Positions 16,659 to 26,355 of a stretch of 64,000 nucleotides of DNA are shown here, piece by piece. The position numbers were made by a program, and so were the translations under genes. How positions within the stretch are numbered: the first letter of the stretch is position 1; the number at the start of each line of letters is the position of its first letter. The notes below the pieces were generated by a model. That model was given only the letters and a program-made list of their open reading frames with translations. It was not told the DNA's origin and ran no database searches. The stretch comes from Anaerolineae bacterium (GTDB lineage Bacteria; Chloroflexota; Anaerolineae; DUEN01), in the NCBI GenBank assembly GCA_025060615.1, contig JANXBS010000009.1:1-64000 (forward strand), given 5' to 3'.

Positions 16659-17287
16659 GCCCTCTCAATCACTCGTCCTCGTCACCTTCCCTTACTCCGG
16701 AGATGGCTGCTTCGTCGCGGGTCACAGCCCTCTGGGCGCGCGTGGCGGTCGGCTTGCTAATGCTGTCGACGATAGCCGTGGCGGCGCGATGGCTCTGGCC
16801 GGCTGTGTCGCCGGCGCGTCCAGCCCACTCTTCGTTCGCCGAGGGGCATGCTTTACCTACGTCCGCCCCGCCGGTGGCTGGGCAGCCGGCTCCCGATTTC
16901 GAGATGGCTTACCCTGATGGCCGGCGTATGCGTCTAAGTGACTGGCGCGGCCAGCCCGTACTGATCAATTTCTGGGCGACCTGGTGCGGCCCTTGTCGAG
17001 TGGAAATACCGGAGCTCATCAAGGCTTATGAGGCTCACCGCCAACATGGGCTCGTGATCCTGGCGGTGAACGTGCAGGAGTCCGCTCACCAAGTGCAGCC
17101 GTTTGTAGACGAGTTGGGCCTGAGCTTTCCTGTGGTCTTGGACCTAGATGGGGAGATCTCCCGTCAGTACCAGGTTCGCAGCTTGCCTAGCAGCATCTTC
17201 GTCGGCCGGGACGGCCTGATCGCGGCTCGTTGGGTGGGTATTCTCTCGCCCGAACAGCTGTGGAACCATCTGGAGCGCATTCTTTGA
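16655..17287 (+). CDS. TlpA/ResA-like membrane-anchored thioredoxin
   Basis: A 210-residue protein with one N-terminal membrane anchor (about 23-50), a proline/alanine linker and a periplasm-side (extracytoplasmic) thioredoxin domain. The active site is WCGPC with C111 and C114, and LPSSIFVGRDG holds the cis-proline. The family reduces disulfides in apocytochrome c or other exported proteins and receives electrons from CcdA. It overlaps the ccdA stop by 4 bp, so they are coupled, which supports a working electron path despite the permuted CcdA. Confidence 0.9.
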   Translation: MSPLNHSSSSPSLTPEMAASSRVTALWARVAVGLLMLSTIAVAARWLWPAVSPARPAHSSFAEGHALPTSAPPVAGQPAPDFEMAYPDGRRMRLSDWRGQPVLINFWATWCGPCRVEIPELIKAYEAHRQHGLVILAVNVQESAHQVQPFVDELGLSFPVVLDLDGEISRQYQVRSLPSSIFVGRDGLIAARWVGILSPEQLWNHLERIL

Positions 17288-17288
17288 G

Positions 17289-17537
17289 ATGATCCAAGTC
17301 ACGCTGTACGGCACGGCGGATTGCCCGCTCTGCGATGAGGCGCTGGAGGCGCTAGAGGAACTAGCGGCGGAATACGGTTTCGGGATTCAGAAGGTGGACA
17401 TCACGCGAGATGAACAGCTATATGTCCGGTTCCATGAGGTGATCCCGGTGATTGACGTAGAGGGGACACTCCTGCTCGCCCCCATTGACTCGCGTGAGCT
17501 GCGACAGGTAATAGAGGCAGCGCTGGGATGGATATGA
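17289..17537 (+). CDS. Glutaredoxin-like protein (DUF836 type)
   Basis: An 82-residue thioredoxin-fold protein with a CPLC motif (C12, C15) directly after the first strand, and VIPVIDVEG containing the cis-proline. It begins one base after the tlpA stop. The lack of a signal peptide places it in the cytoplasm, where it might feed or drain the CcdA system; that role is inferred. Confidence 0.82.
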   Translation: MIQVTLYGTADCPLCDEALEALEELAAEYGFGIQKVDITRDEQLYVRFHEVIPVIDVEGTLLLAPIDSRELRQVIEAALGWI

Positions 17538-18235
17538 GCACGCCATGGGCCGCCAGCCCGAGCCGCTGGGTGGCCTATATAAACCGGCTGGTGTATAGGA
17601 TCGCCCGTCACTGGCTGGCCCTCTGTAATGGGATCGTGGCGTTATTTCTCGCGTTGCCGATAGCTGCTCCGCTTCTGCTGGCTGCCGGCGCAACGACGCC
17701 AGCGCAATTGATCTATCTCGTCTACTTGCCCGTCTGTCACCAGCTCCCGGAGCGCTCGTACTTCCTCTTGGGAGAGAAACCAGTGTATACCCCCGAGGAG
17801 CTGGAAGCGCGTGGGATGCCGGCCGGGCTTTCGCCGTTTCAGCGCCGCGGCTTTCGCGGCAATGAGGTGACCGGATACAAGGTGGCCTTCTGCGAGCGAG
17901 ACGTAGCGATCTACGGCTCGATTCTGTTGGCAGGCTTAGCTTATGGCGCGCTGCGACGTCGGGGGCGCCCGCGAGGGCTGCCACTGAAGATATACGTGTT
18001 GTTTTTAGTCCCTTTGGGCTTGGATGGGCTAACCCAGTTAGTCGGGCTGCGCGAGAGCAACTGGTGGCTCCGCACCATCACCGGCGCGCTGTTCGGAGGA
18101 GCCTCTGTATGGCTGGCCTACCCGCTGATAGACGAGGCGATGGAAGATACAGCTCGCCAGGTGGAAGCGCGCATCAACCCTGGCCAATTGGACAAAACCC
18201 AGGACCCCAGATATTATAATGAGCATTGTACTTAA
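17528..18235 (+). CDS. DUF2085 membrane protein
   Basis: The 235-residue protein has about four membrane helices. Family-typical motifs are VCHQLPERSYFL (about 68-79) and KVAFCERDVAIYGS (about 118-131), followed by GLTQLVGLRESNWWLR. It overlaps the glutaredoxin gene by 10 bp. DUF2085 has no known biochemical function. Each of the two motifs holds a cysteine, and its fixed place in a thiol-redox operon makes it a candidate redox partner or substrate. That link is inference. Confidence 0.8.
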   Translation: MDMSTPWAASPSRWVAYINRLVYRIARHWLALCNGIVALFLALPIAAPLLLAAGATTPAQLIYLVYLPVCHQLPERSYFLLGEKPVYTPEELEARGMPAGLSPFQRRGFRGNEVTGYKVAFCERDVAIYGSILLAGLAYGALRRRGRPRGLPLKIYVLFLVPLGLDGLTQLVGLRESNWWLRTITGALFGGASVWLAYPLIDEAMEDTARQVEARINPGQLDKTQDPRYYNEHCT

Positions 18236-18251
18236 AAGCGAGAAGGTCCGC

Positions 18252-18347
18252 AGGGGCAAGCCCCTCCAGGAAGGCTTTTACCAACTTTTAACCTGTCTCT
18301 CTTGGCTCACCAAGGAGGCTAACCGAGCCGGAAAGGGCAGGTAAAAG
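18252..18347 (+). promoter_or_regulatory. Structured leader of rpsT with competing stems
   Basis: A small stem (18252-18257 with 18260-18265) is followed by two alternative left arms, 18275-18282 and 18285-18295. Both complement the same right arm (18338/18340-18347): the first perfectly over 8 bp, the second over 10 bp with one bulge. An inner stem 18304-18308/18325-18329 can form in either. It could be a switch for S20 expression, which is autoregulated in E. coli. No promoter was recognised nearby. Confidence 0.35.
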
Positions 18348-18445
18348 ACCAGGGTTAGGCATGTGGATTTATCACAAATGGTCCTATTGTCGAGAGACGA
18401 CATGGAAGTCAGAAGCATAGTTTGATGGATGAGGAGGTAAGGTAA

Positions 18446-18730
18446 GTGGCCAATACTAAATCGGCATTGAAACGTATCCGCAGCTCCGAGCGCAAACGTC
18501 TCCGCAACCGCATCGTTCGCGGCCAGGCCCGGACGTTCGTCAAGAACACGCGACGCGCCATCGAAGCAGGTGACCTTGCGACGGCTCAGCAGCTTCTACA
18601 GAAGGCGATCAGCGCCTTAGATAAGGCGGCTGAAAAGGGGGTCATTCACCGCAACAACGCAGCCCGTCGCAAGTCTCGTCTGATGCGCGCGTTCAACCAG
18701 GCGATGAAACAGGCGCAAGCGCAAGCATAA
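18446..18730 (+). CDS. rpsT: 30S ribosomal protein S20
   Basis: A 94-residue, very basic helical protein that binds 16S rRNA in the small subunit. The N-terminus ANTKSALKRIRSSERKRLRNR is the S20 signature and the length is normal (about 85-95). It starts with GTG after GAGGAGGTAAGG. It stands alone, with a structured leader upstream and an IS remnant downstream. Confidence 0.95.
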   Translation: MANTKSALKRIRSSERKRLRNRIVRGQARTFVKNTRRAIEAGDLATAQQLLQKAISALDKAAEKGVIHRNNAARRKSRLMRAFNQAMKQAQAQA

Positions 18731-18739
18731 GAGTTCTCT

Positions 18740-19296
18740 GATTCACTGACAAAACCTTGAAAAAGGTGCTCAAGTTCGGCATACTTGGGATTCAAACCCA
18801 ACCAAGGAGCCGAAACATGAGCACCATCCATCAATTGTACTCGAAAATCGAGCAAACCATTCGCCCGCTTGTTGCCGTCAAACATGCTTCTCATCTGAGC
18901 CATCGGCTGTGGATGGTCTGCGGTATCTTGAGGAGTGAGTTAACTGGCGGATGAGCATTGAAAAGGGTTGCCCCGATGACCACTCAGAAGGCTTTGACCT
19001 GGAACACACCCCCTGAACGATGCGCAGCGTTTGGAACGCCTTTTACTGGCGCTGGCGGTTGCCACGCTGTGGGGTCATGCACTGGGCGAACGAGTGGTGG
19101 AGATGAAGCGCTACAAGCTGAAATGGATGCGGGAGGGAAGCAGCGAGAACCCAGCTTGTTCCAACTTGGTCCGCGCTTTCTCAAACGCTGTCTGGTCATG
19201 GTTGTTGAGCGCTTGCCAAGATTGCAACTCATCTTGACGAACTTGGCCTTGCTCCCGCTTGGGCCACGCACCGCTCAAGAAAAATGCCAGTGAATC
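18740..19296 (+). mobile_element. Decayed insertion sequence between rpsT and dnaK
   Basis: The ends carry an inverted repeat: GATTCACTG at 18740-18748 matches CAGTGAATC at 19288-19296, with weaker similarity continuing inward (CTTGA and GGTGC blocks). At 557 bp it is far shorter than a full IS. The inside holds transposase fragments in more than one frame. No clear target duplication is visible. Confidence 0.6.
18793..19293 (+). pseudogene. Transposase remnant, IS4-like, deleted and frameshifted
   Basis: An N-terminal fragment (18793-18954; STIHQLYSKIEQ, HRLWMVCGILRS) resembles the start of IS4/DDE-type transposases. The centre is missing. C-terminal pieces follow in different frames: EGFDLEHT, then LNDAQRLERLLLALAVATLW after a shift in a run of C, then LFQLGPRFLKR. 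The order matches a transposase C-terminus, so one gene with a large deletion and at least two frameshifts is the simplest reading. It cannot make a working enzyme. Confidence 0.6.
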
Positions 19297-19324
19297 AAAA
19301 GAGGTCTTTTGTTCTTCAGAAGAG

Positions 19325-19357
19325 AACAGGCCGACCTGCTCACGAGGTCGGCCTGTT
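19325..19357. terminator. Bidirectional terminator of dnaK
   Basis: Perfect 13-bp arms (19325-19337 and 19345-19357) with a 7-base loop lie 24 bp beyond the dnaK stop on the minus strand. GTTTT follows on the plus strand and a T-rich stretch follows on the minus strand. Confidence 0.75.
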
Positions 19358-19380
19358 GTTTTGGCTTCTGAGGGCTTTCC

Positions 19381-21273
<1,893 letters not shown>

Positions 21274-21420
21274 AGGAAGATCCTCCTTAAAAACCGCTAA
21301 AATCAAGCCCAAAGGGATGAAAGGGCTTATGCCCACCACCGTCTTTGCCCAAGATACGCCGATAGTATAAGACAGTCGTAAGGATTTCGTTAGCGAAGTG
21401 TATGAGCACGTCCAGGCAAA

Positions 21421-21450
21421 CTGGCAGCGCCGCCGCCGTTGTGCTACAAT
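21421..21450 (+). promoter_or_regulatory. Possible promoter of alr
   Basis: TACAAT at 21445-21450 is preceded by CTGGCA (21421-21426) at 18 bp. The -35 match is weak. Confidence 0.4.
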
Positions 21451-21496
21451 GTGTCTTTAGCAAGACATGGCAACTGGGTTCTTAGAGGTGTTGCCT

Positions 21497-22654
21497 ATGC
21501 AGGTTTCCCCACATCTGTTGGAAGCAGAGCTCGTCCCCCCGATGCCAACCCGGCCTACCTGGCTGGAGATCGATCTGGACGCGGTCAGCGAGAACGTCCG
21601 TCGGGCACGTCAGATCGTGGGGCCAGGCGTGCGCGTAATGGCGGTTGTCAAGGGAAACGCTTACGGACATGGGATTACGCACATTGCCCGGGCAGCGGTA
21701 GCCGGCGGCGCCAGTATGCTAGGCCTGGCCTGCCTCTCAGAGGCATATCTGTTGAAGTCATCCGGCATTATCGCACCGATGCTGGTCCTCGGATATACCC
21801 CGGCTTGGCAAGCCGAAGACGCAGTCCGTCACAACGTGCGCCTGACCCTGTTCGATCTGAACACCGCGCGAGCGCTCAGCCAAGCAGCCCAGCGCATTGG
21901 ACGTCCCGCTCGCGTGCATATCAAAGTGGATACGGGCATGGGGCGATTGGGCGTCTTGCCCGATGAGGCACCCGACTTCGTCGAGGCGGTCTCCCGCCTG
22001 CCCGGCGTTGAGATCGAGGGGATCTTTACCCACTTCTCGACCGCCGATGAGGCGGACAAGACATATACCTACTGGCAACTGGCCCAATTCCGCCAAGTGT
22101 TAGAGGCGGTAGAGCGCCGCGGGATTCATGTCCCCTACATTCATGCAGCCAATTCGGCCGCGCTGTTGACCGTGCCGGAGAGCCACTTCAATATGGTACG
22201 GCTGGGCATCGCCATGTATGGCCTGGCCCCCTCTCCAGCCACCCCTTTACCCCCCGGCTTTCAGCCTACCATCACCTGGAAGACGATCGTGGCGCAGGTT
22301 AAACGATTGCCTCCCGGCAGCTTTGTCAGCTATGGAAACACGTATCGAACCCAGGGCGAGGAGGTCATCGCGGTGATCCCGGTGGGATACGCCGACGGCT
22401 TTCGCCGAGCGCCGACCCACTGGGGACATGTGCTAGTACACGGGCAAAGGGCGCCTATCGTGGGCCGCGTTTGCATGGATCAGACGATGATCAATGTCAC
22501 GCATATCCCGGACGTCCAGCAAGGCGACGAGGTGGTGCTGATCGGTCGGCAAGGGGACGAGGAGATTACGGTGGATGAGATCGCCGCTCGCTTCGGCACC
22601 ATCAATTACGAGGTCGTCTCGCAGATCCTGGCCCGGGTTCCTCGCCTGGCGTAG
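21497..22654 (+). CDS. alr: Alanine racemase
   Basis: A 385-residue PLP enzyme that makes D-alanine for peptidoglycan. The PLP lysine is K52 in AVVKGNAYGHG. KVDTGMGRLG, HAANSAAL and VSYGNTYRT are all typical, and the second-domain catalytic loop VCMDQTMINV is present. The start at 21497 follows GAGGTG with normal spacing; an ATG ten codons earlier is also in frame. It is followed by dnaN, which has its own promoter. Confidence 0.95.
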   Translation: MQVSPHLLEAELVPPMPTRPTWLEIDLDAVSENVRRARQIVGPGVRVMAVVKGNAYGHGITHIARAAVAGGASMLGLACLSEAYLLKSSGIIAPMLVLGYTPAWQAEDAVRHNVRLTLFDLNTARALSQAAQRIGRPARVHIKVDTGMGRLGVLPDEAPDFVEAVSRLPGVEIEGIFTHFSTADEADKTYTYWQLAQFRQVLEAVERRGIHVPYIHAANSAALLTVPESHFNMVRLGIAMYGLAPSPATPLPPGFQPTITWKTIVAQVKRLPPGSFVSYGNTYRTQGEEVIAVIPVGYADGFRRAPTHWGHVLVHGQRAPIVGRVCMDQTMINVTHIPDVQQGDEVVLIGRQGDEEITVDEIAARFGTINYEVVSQILARVPRLA

Positions 22655-22714
22655 GCTTGAGCTTCCCCGGCGGCTTCACAGGACTGGAAGCGATGTCCGG
22701 GCGCGTGCGGCAAG

Positions 22715-22743
22715 TTGTGCCCCGTTATGTTCGATGGTATACT
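22715..22743 (+). promoter_or_regulatory. Promoter of dnaN-recF
   Basis: TTGTGC (22715-22720) and TATACT (22738-22743), 17-bp spacer. TAGGAGG and the GTG start follow about 45 bp later. No DnaA-box cluster was seen here. Confidence 0.6.
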
Positions 22744-22790
22744 TTTGCAGGCGCTGGAAGCCTGACTTGTAAGGGTAGGAGGATAAAACC

Positions 22791-24053
22791 GTGCGTGTAT
22801 CCTGCCTCCAGGAGAACCTCGCCAAGGGCCTCTCGATCGTCGGCCGAGCTGTCTCTACCCGGAGCACTCTGCCCGTCTTGGGTAACATTCTGCTGGCCAC
22901 CGACCGATCCAGGTTGAAACTGTCGGCCACAGACTTGGAGATCGCGATCAACTGCTGGATTGGCGCTCAGGTGCAGGAGGAAGGGGCCATCACAGTGCCA
23001 GCCCGCCTGTTGACTGAATTCATCAACTCGCTGCCGGCTGAGCGAATTGATATGGCGCTGAACGTGCGCACCCAAAGCTTATATATTCGCTGCGCACGCA
23101 CCGAGGGGAATATCAAGGGCATTGATGCCAATGAGTTCCCGCTCATTCCCACTTCGGACGATGGACAACGGACAACGGAAGACGGACGACCAACCTCCTC
23201 TCTCGCCTATGGCCCATCGTCTTTGATCCCCGTATCTACGCTGCGCAAGATGGTCGAACAGGTGGCCTTCGCTGCTGCCACAGATGACAGCCGCCCCATA
23301 TTGACCGGCGTCCATGCCCGCCTCCAGGGTGATCGCTTAACCTTGGCTGCTACCGATGGCTTTCGGCTCTCCGTGCGCTGGGCTCAGCTTACCCCTACCC
23401 CCGTTCCCCCCCCTGCAAGCGGAGGTGGGGCTGGGGTGGGAGATGTGATCATCCCAGCTCGTTCCCTGCAAGAGGTCGCCCGCATCAGCGCCGATGCCGA
23501 TGAGGAGTATCCGGTCGAGATGCGGGTGATCCAGGCTCGCAACCAGGTCCTGTTCCATTTGACCGGTAAAGCTGACGGAGCGGGCAAAGGGGGGTTCCAG
23601 CAGGTGGACGTGATCTCCCAGTTGATCGAGGGCAATTTCCCAGACTATATGGCGATCATCCCTAAGGCGTGGACGACGCGCGTGGTGGTGGATACAGCTG
23701 AGTTTCTAAAGGCTGTGCGGGTAGCCTATCTCTTCGCCCGCGATGCCGCCAACATCGTGCGTTTGTTGATCGCCCCGGGAGGTGGTGAACAGCCGGGAAC
23801 GTTGACGTTACAGGCGACCTCGGCAGAGTACGGCGATAATGTCAGCCAGTTGGAGGCTCAAAGCGTTGAGGGAGCTCCGATCGAGATCGCCTTTAACGCC
23901 CGTTATCTAATTGATGTGCTGAACGTGGTGGGCAGTCCGCAGGTCGCCCTGGAGATGACGCGTCCCAGCGCGCCGGGGGTGATACGGCCGATCGGCGTTG
24001 GGCCGGAGGAGTTCACCCACGTTATCATGCCCATGCACATCAGCCGCTCGTAA
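22791..24053 (+). CDS. dnaN: DNA polymerase III beta subunit (sliding clamp), with two insertions
   Basis: The clamp ring that tethers the replicative polymerase; three clamp domains are recognisable, ending in the usual VIMPMHIS. At 420 residues it is about 40-50 longer than typical (about 365-380). The excess lies in two low-complexity blocks. Residues 121-144 fall after EFPLIP in the domain 1-2 linker, and 201-217 (TPTPVPPPASGGGAGVG) lie within domain 2. Both look like in-frame copies of dispersed palindromic repeats. GTG start after TAGGAGG. recF begins 6 bp downstream. Confidence 0.95.
   Translation: MRVSCLQENLAKGLSIVGRAVSTRSTLPVLGNILLATDRSRLKLSATDLEIAINCWIGAQVQEEGAITVPARLLTEFINSLPAERIDMALNVRTQSLYIRCARTEGNIKGIDANEFPLIPTSDDGQRTTEDGRPTSSLAYGPSSLIPVSTLRKMVEQVAFAAATDDSRPILTGVHARLQGDRLTLAATDGFRLSVRWAQLTPTPVPPPASGGGAGVGDVIIPARSLQEVARISADADEEYPVEMRVIQARNQVLFHLTGKADGAGKGGFQQVDVISQLIEGNFPDYMAIIPKAWTTRVVVDTAEFLKAVRVAYLFARDAANIVRLLIAPGGGEQPGTLTLQATSAEYGDNVSQLEAQSVEGAPIEIAFNARYLIDVLNVVGSPQVALEMTRPSAPGVIRPIGVGPEEFTHVIMPMHISRS
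23151..23222 (+). repeat. Repeat-derived insertion 1 in dnaN
   Basis: The insert is made of GGACAACGGA/GGACGAC-type units and is bounded by inverted GACGATGG and CCATCGTC. A related motif (TTCATTGTCCGTC) lies between livG and livM at 62345. Confidence 0.55.
23391..23441 (+). repeat. Repeat-derived insertion 2 in dnaN
   Basis: A C-rich half, CTGCAAGCGG centre and G-rich half form an imperfect palindrome. It resembles the C-rich/GCAAGC/G-rich palindromic repeats scattered in many Chloroflexota and cyanobacterial genomes, here read in frame. Confidence 0.55.
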
Positions 24054-24059
24054 AAGCCC

Positions 24060-25307
24060 TTGCAATTGCACCATCTCTCACTCACTAATTTTCGAAATTA
24101 TATCCGGCTAGAGCTGGATTTCCCCGCTCGTTGGACGCTGCTGCAGGGAGGCAACGCGCAGGGCAAAAGCAATCTGCTCGAAGCAATCTACTATCTAGCG
24201 ACCGGGCGGGCTCTCCAGGCGGAGGCGGAGCGCGAGCTGGTCAACTGGCTGGCGTTAGAAGACCCACTTCCCTACGCGCGGGCAGCAGCAGACATTACCC
24301 ATGCGCATCAAAGCCAACGGCTGGAGATCACGCTGATGCCGGCCAATGGCCCAGGACGGCTGCTCAACTTCCGCAAACAGGTGCGCATTAATGGAGTTAT
24401 CCGGCGCGCGCTGGATCTGGTGGGGAATCTGCGAGTGGTGCTCTTCGTCCCGCAGGATATCGAGCTGATCGCCGGGCCCCCTGCCCACCGAAGGCGTTAC
24501 CTGGACGTGGCATTGTGCCAGATGAGCCGCGCTTATTGCCGGGCGCTCGCCAGCTATAACCAGGTATTGGCCCAACGGAATGCTTTGCTGCGAGCTTTTC
24601 AGGAGCGCGGTGCCGCTTCCATGCGAGGGAGCGACCAGGAGCAGTTGCAGTTCTGGAATGAGCAACTGATCGAGCACGGGACGTTGTTGATGAGAGAGCG
24701 GCAGCGCTTCGTCGCCAACTTGGATATCGAAGCGCGCGCTCGCCATCGTGAGCTTACCAATGGCCGCGAGTACCTGCAATTGTATTATGTGCCCAGTTTC
24801 GATCCCGCTGGCCGGCCCCTGCCCAACGCGCAGCTTCCCCTTGCCCTGGCCCCTAATGGAATCGAGCCGGCCTCCTTCCCCCCGCCAGCTGAGGTCGCTG
24901 AGGCGTTCGCCGATCACCTTCGCGCGCTCTATCAAAGAGAGTTCGCCACTGGAGTGACGCTCGTCGGCCCTCACCGTGATGACTTGCGTTTCATGGTGGC
25001 CAACCGCGATCTGCGGATATATGGCTCGCGCGGACAACAGCGCACAGCCGCGTTGGCCCTCAAGCTAGCCGAAGTGCAAGTGATGGCCCAAGAGACGGGA
25101 GAACCGCCGATCTTGCTGCTAGACGACGTAATGTCAGAGTTAGACGCCACTCGACGACAGATGGTATTGCGTACGCTAAACGACGTCGCTCAAGCGATCA
25201 TCACCACGACGGACTGGGAGGACTTCACGCCTTCGTTCAGAGCCCAGGCTCATTTGTTGCGGGTGTCCAATGGCAAGATCGAGGAAGTATCCCCCAGCGA
25301 GATATAA
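24060..25307 (+). CDS. recF: DNA replication and repair protein RecF
   Basis: A 415-residue SMC-like ATPase that helps load RecA at single-strand gaps. The Walker A region is GGNAQGKSN (residues 30-38), slightly different from the common GxNGxGKT form. The signature area is GSRGQQRTAALALKLAEV, and Walker B is ILLLDDVMSELD. The likely start is TTG at 24060, only 6 bp after dnaN. It ends 4 bp from the convergent DUF1028 gene with no terminator between. Confidence 0.93.
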   Translation: MQLHHLSLTNFRNYIRLELDFPARWTLLQGGNAQGKSNLLEAIYYLATGRALQAEAERELVNWLALEDPLPYARAAADITHAHQSQRLEITLMPANGPGRLLNFRKQVRINGVIRRALDLVGNLRVVLFVPQDIELIAGPPAHRRRYLDVALCQMSRAYCRALASYNQVLAQRNALLRAFQERGAASMRGSDQEQLQFWNEQLIEHGTLLMRERQRFVANLDIEARARHRELTNGREYLQLYYVPSFDPAGRPLPNAQLPLALAPNGIEPASFPPPAEVAEAFADHLRALYQREFATGVTLVGPHRDDLRFMVANRDLRIYGSRGQQRTAALALKLAEVQVMAQETGEPPILLLDDVMSELDATRRQMVLRTLNDVAQAIITTTDWEDFTPSFRAQAHLLRVSNGKIEEVSPSEI

Positions 25308-25311
25308 CGTC

Positions 25312-26310
25312 TTATGGGGGAGTGGCGGCCGCTTTCAGCGCCCCTACCACTCTGGGATCGGCTGGCAGAAGCCCCACCCCTGGCAAGTAATCCAACAGGC
25401 CGATCCACTGAGGCTCTGCGGCGAACACCTCGCGCAAGATCTCTCTAGCTTCCTGGATCCGCCCGACGTTGGCGAGGGTCACTGCCTGCCAGAACGCTAA
25501 CTCCTTAATCTCTGGAGCTAACTTAGCCGACTCGGCATAGGCCTGCAGCGCCTGTTCGATCTTCCCATCCGCCATCAGGACATCTCCCTGGTTAGAATAG
25601 CGATAGGCTCGGGCCAGCCTGACCAGGCGACGTAGCTCGGAGATGGGATCTGGGTGATCCTCAACTCGCAGGTCCATCACGCGGTCGGCCCACGGACGCC
25701 CAGTCGAGGTGCCCTGGACGATCAGGATGGCCGCGGATTGTCGGCCACGGACGTCACCGCCAGCCTCCTGCCCTGCCTCTAACGCCGCCAGAAGGCGCTC
25801 CGCCAGGTCGCCTGAGGCGTTTTCGAACGCTCTCGCCATGGCCGGCCAGACTTCAGGTCCGGCCATCAGGTTGGCTTGTACGGCATACTCCCGGCCCACC
25901 TGGTGACCAGCGAACGGGATGCAGGACTTCCCCGTGTGCACCGCCACCCGCCCCTGGGCATCCAGCATCGCCACCTGGCGCACTTCTGGGTGCGGATCCG
26001 CAGCCAGAAGGCCCCGCAACGCCTCCTCTGGTGTCCTGCCCGCCTTGAGCAGCTCTAGGCCCAGCGGCCCATAGCTCACTTCCACGAAGGACTGAGTGGC
26101 AACCACGCCGACTCCGGCCTCCCCCCACGGGACTATTGATCCTACCGAGAACCAATGGGATTGCACGGCCACACCCATTTCGCCTGTGGCCGGATCACGG
26201 GCTACGATGGAGAAAGTGTGCGCGTGAGGATAAGCTGACAAGGTGCGCTTCTTTAGGCAAAGCATAGGCTTTGGGATCAAATCTGCTGAGTTGTGGCATT
26301 GCTCGAACAT
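25312..26310 (-). CDS. DUF1028 protein with C-terminal TPR region
   Basis: A 332-residue protein. The DUF1028 domain spans about 32-225 (HTFSIVARDPATGEMGVAVQS, then GVVATQSFVEVSYGP), an Ntn-hydrolase-like fold of unknown reaction. The C-terminal 100 residues hold TPR-type helices (ALQAYAESAKLAPE) and a peptidoglycan-binding-like end is absent. GAGGAGGG lies ten bases before the ATG. It is the last gene after rsmG (45-bp gap). Confidence 0.8.
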   Translation of the reverse strand: MFEQCHNSADLIPKPMLCLKKRTLSAYPHAHTFSIVARDPATGEMGVAVQSHWFSVGSIVPWGEAGVGVVATQSFVEVSYGPLGLELLKAGRTPEEALRGLLAADPHPEVRQVAMLDAQGRVAVHTGKSCIPFAGHQVGREYAVQANLMAGPEVWPAMARAFENASGDLAERLLAALEAGQEAGGDVRGRQSAAILIVQGTSTGRPWADRVMDLRVEDHPDPISELRRLVRLARAYRYSNQGDVLMADGKIEQALQAYAESAKLAPEIKELAFWQAVTLANVGRIQEAREILREVFAAEPQWIGLLDYLPGVGLLPADPRVVGALKAAATPP

Positions 26311-26355
26311 GGCCAGTTTTCCCTCCTCATGGTCAAGGGGCTTTGCTTAAACGTC

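Noticed and set aside
21274-21466. CIRCE heat-shock operator upstream of dnaK
   Set aside because: The TTAGCACTC-N9-GAGTGCTAA inverted repeat was looked for and not found.
22655-22790. Possible replication origin next to dnaN-recF
   Set aside because: No cluster of DnaA boxes was seen, and dnaA and gyrB are absent. The order alr-dnaN-recF alone is not enough.
25304-25316. Terminator between convergent recF and DUF1028 genes
   Set aside because: The stops are only 4 bp apart and no hairpin is present, so no terminator can be called.
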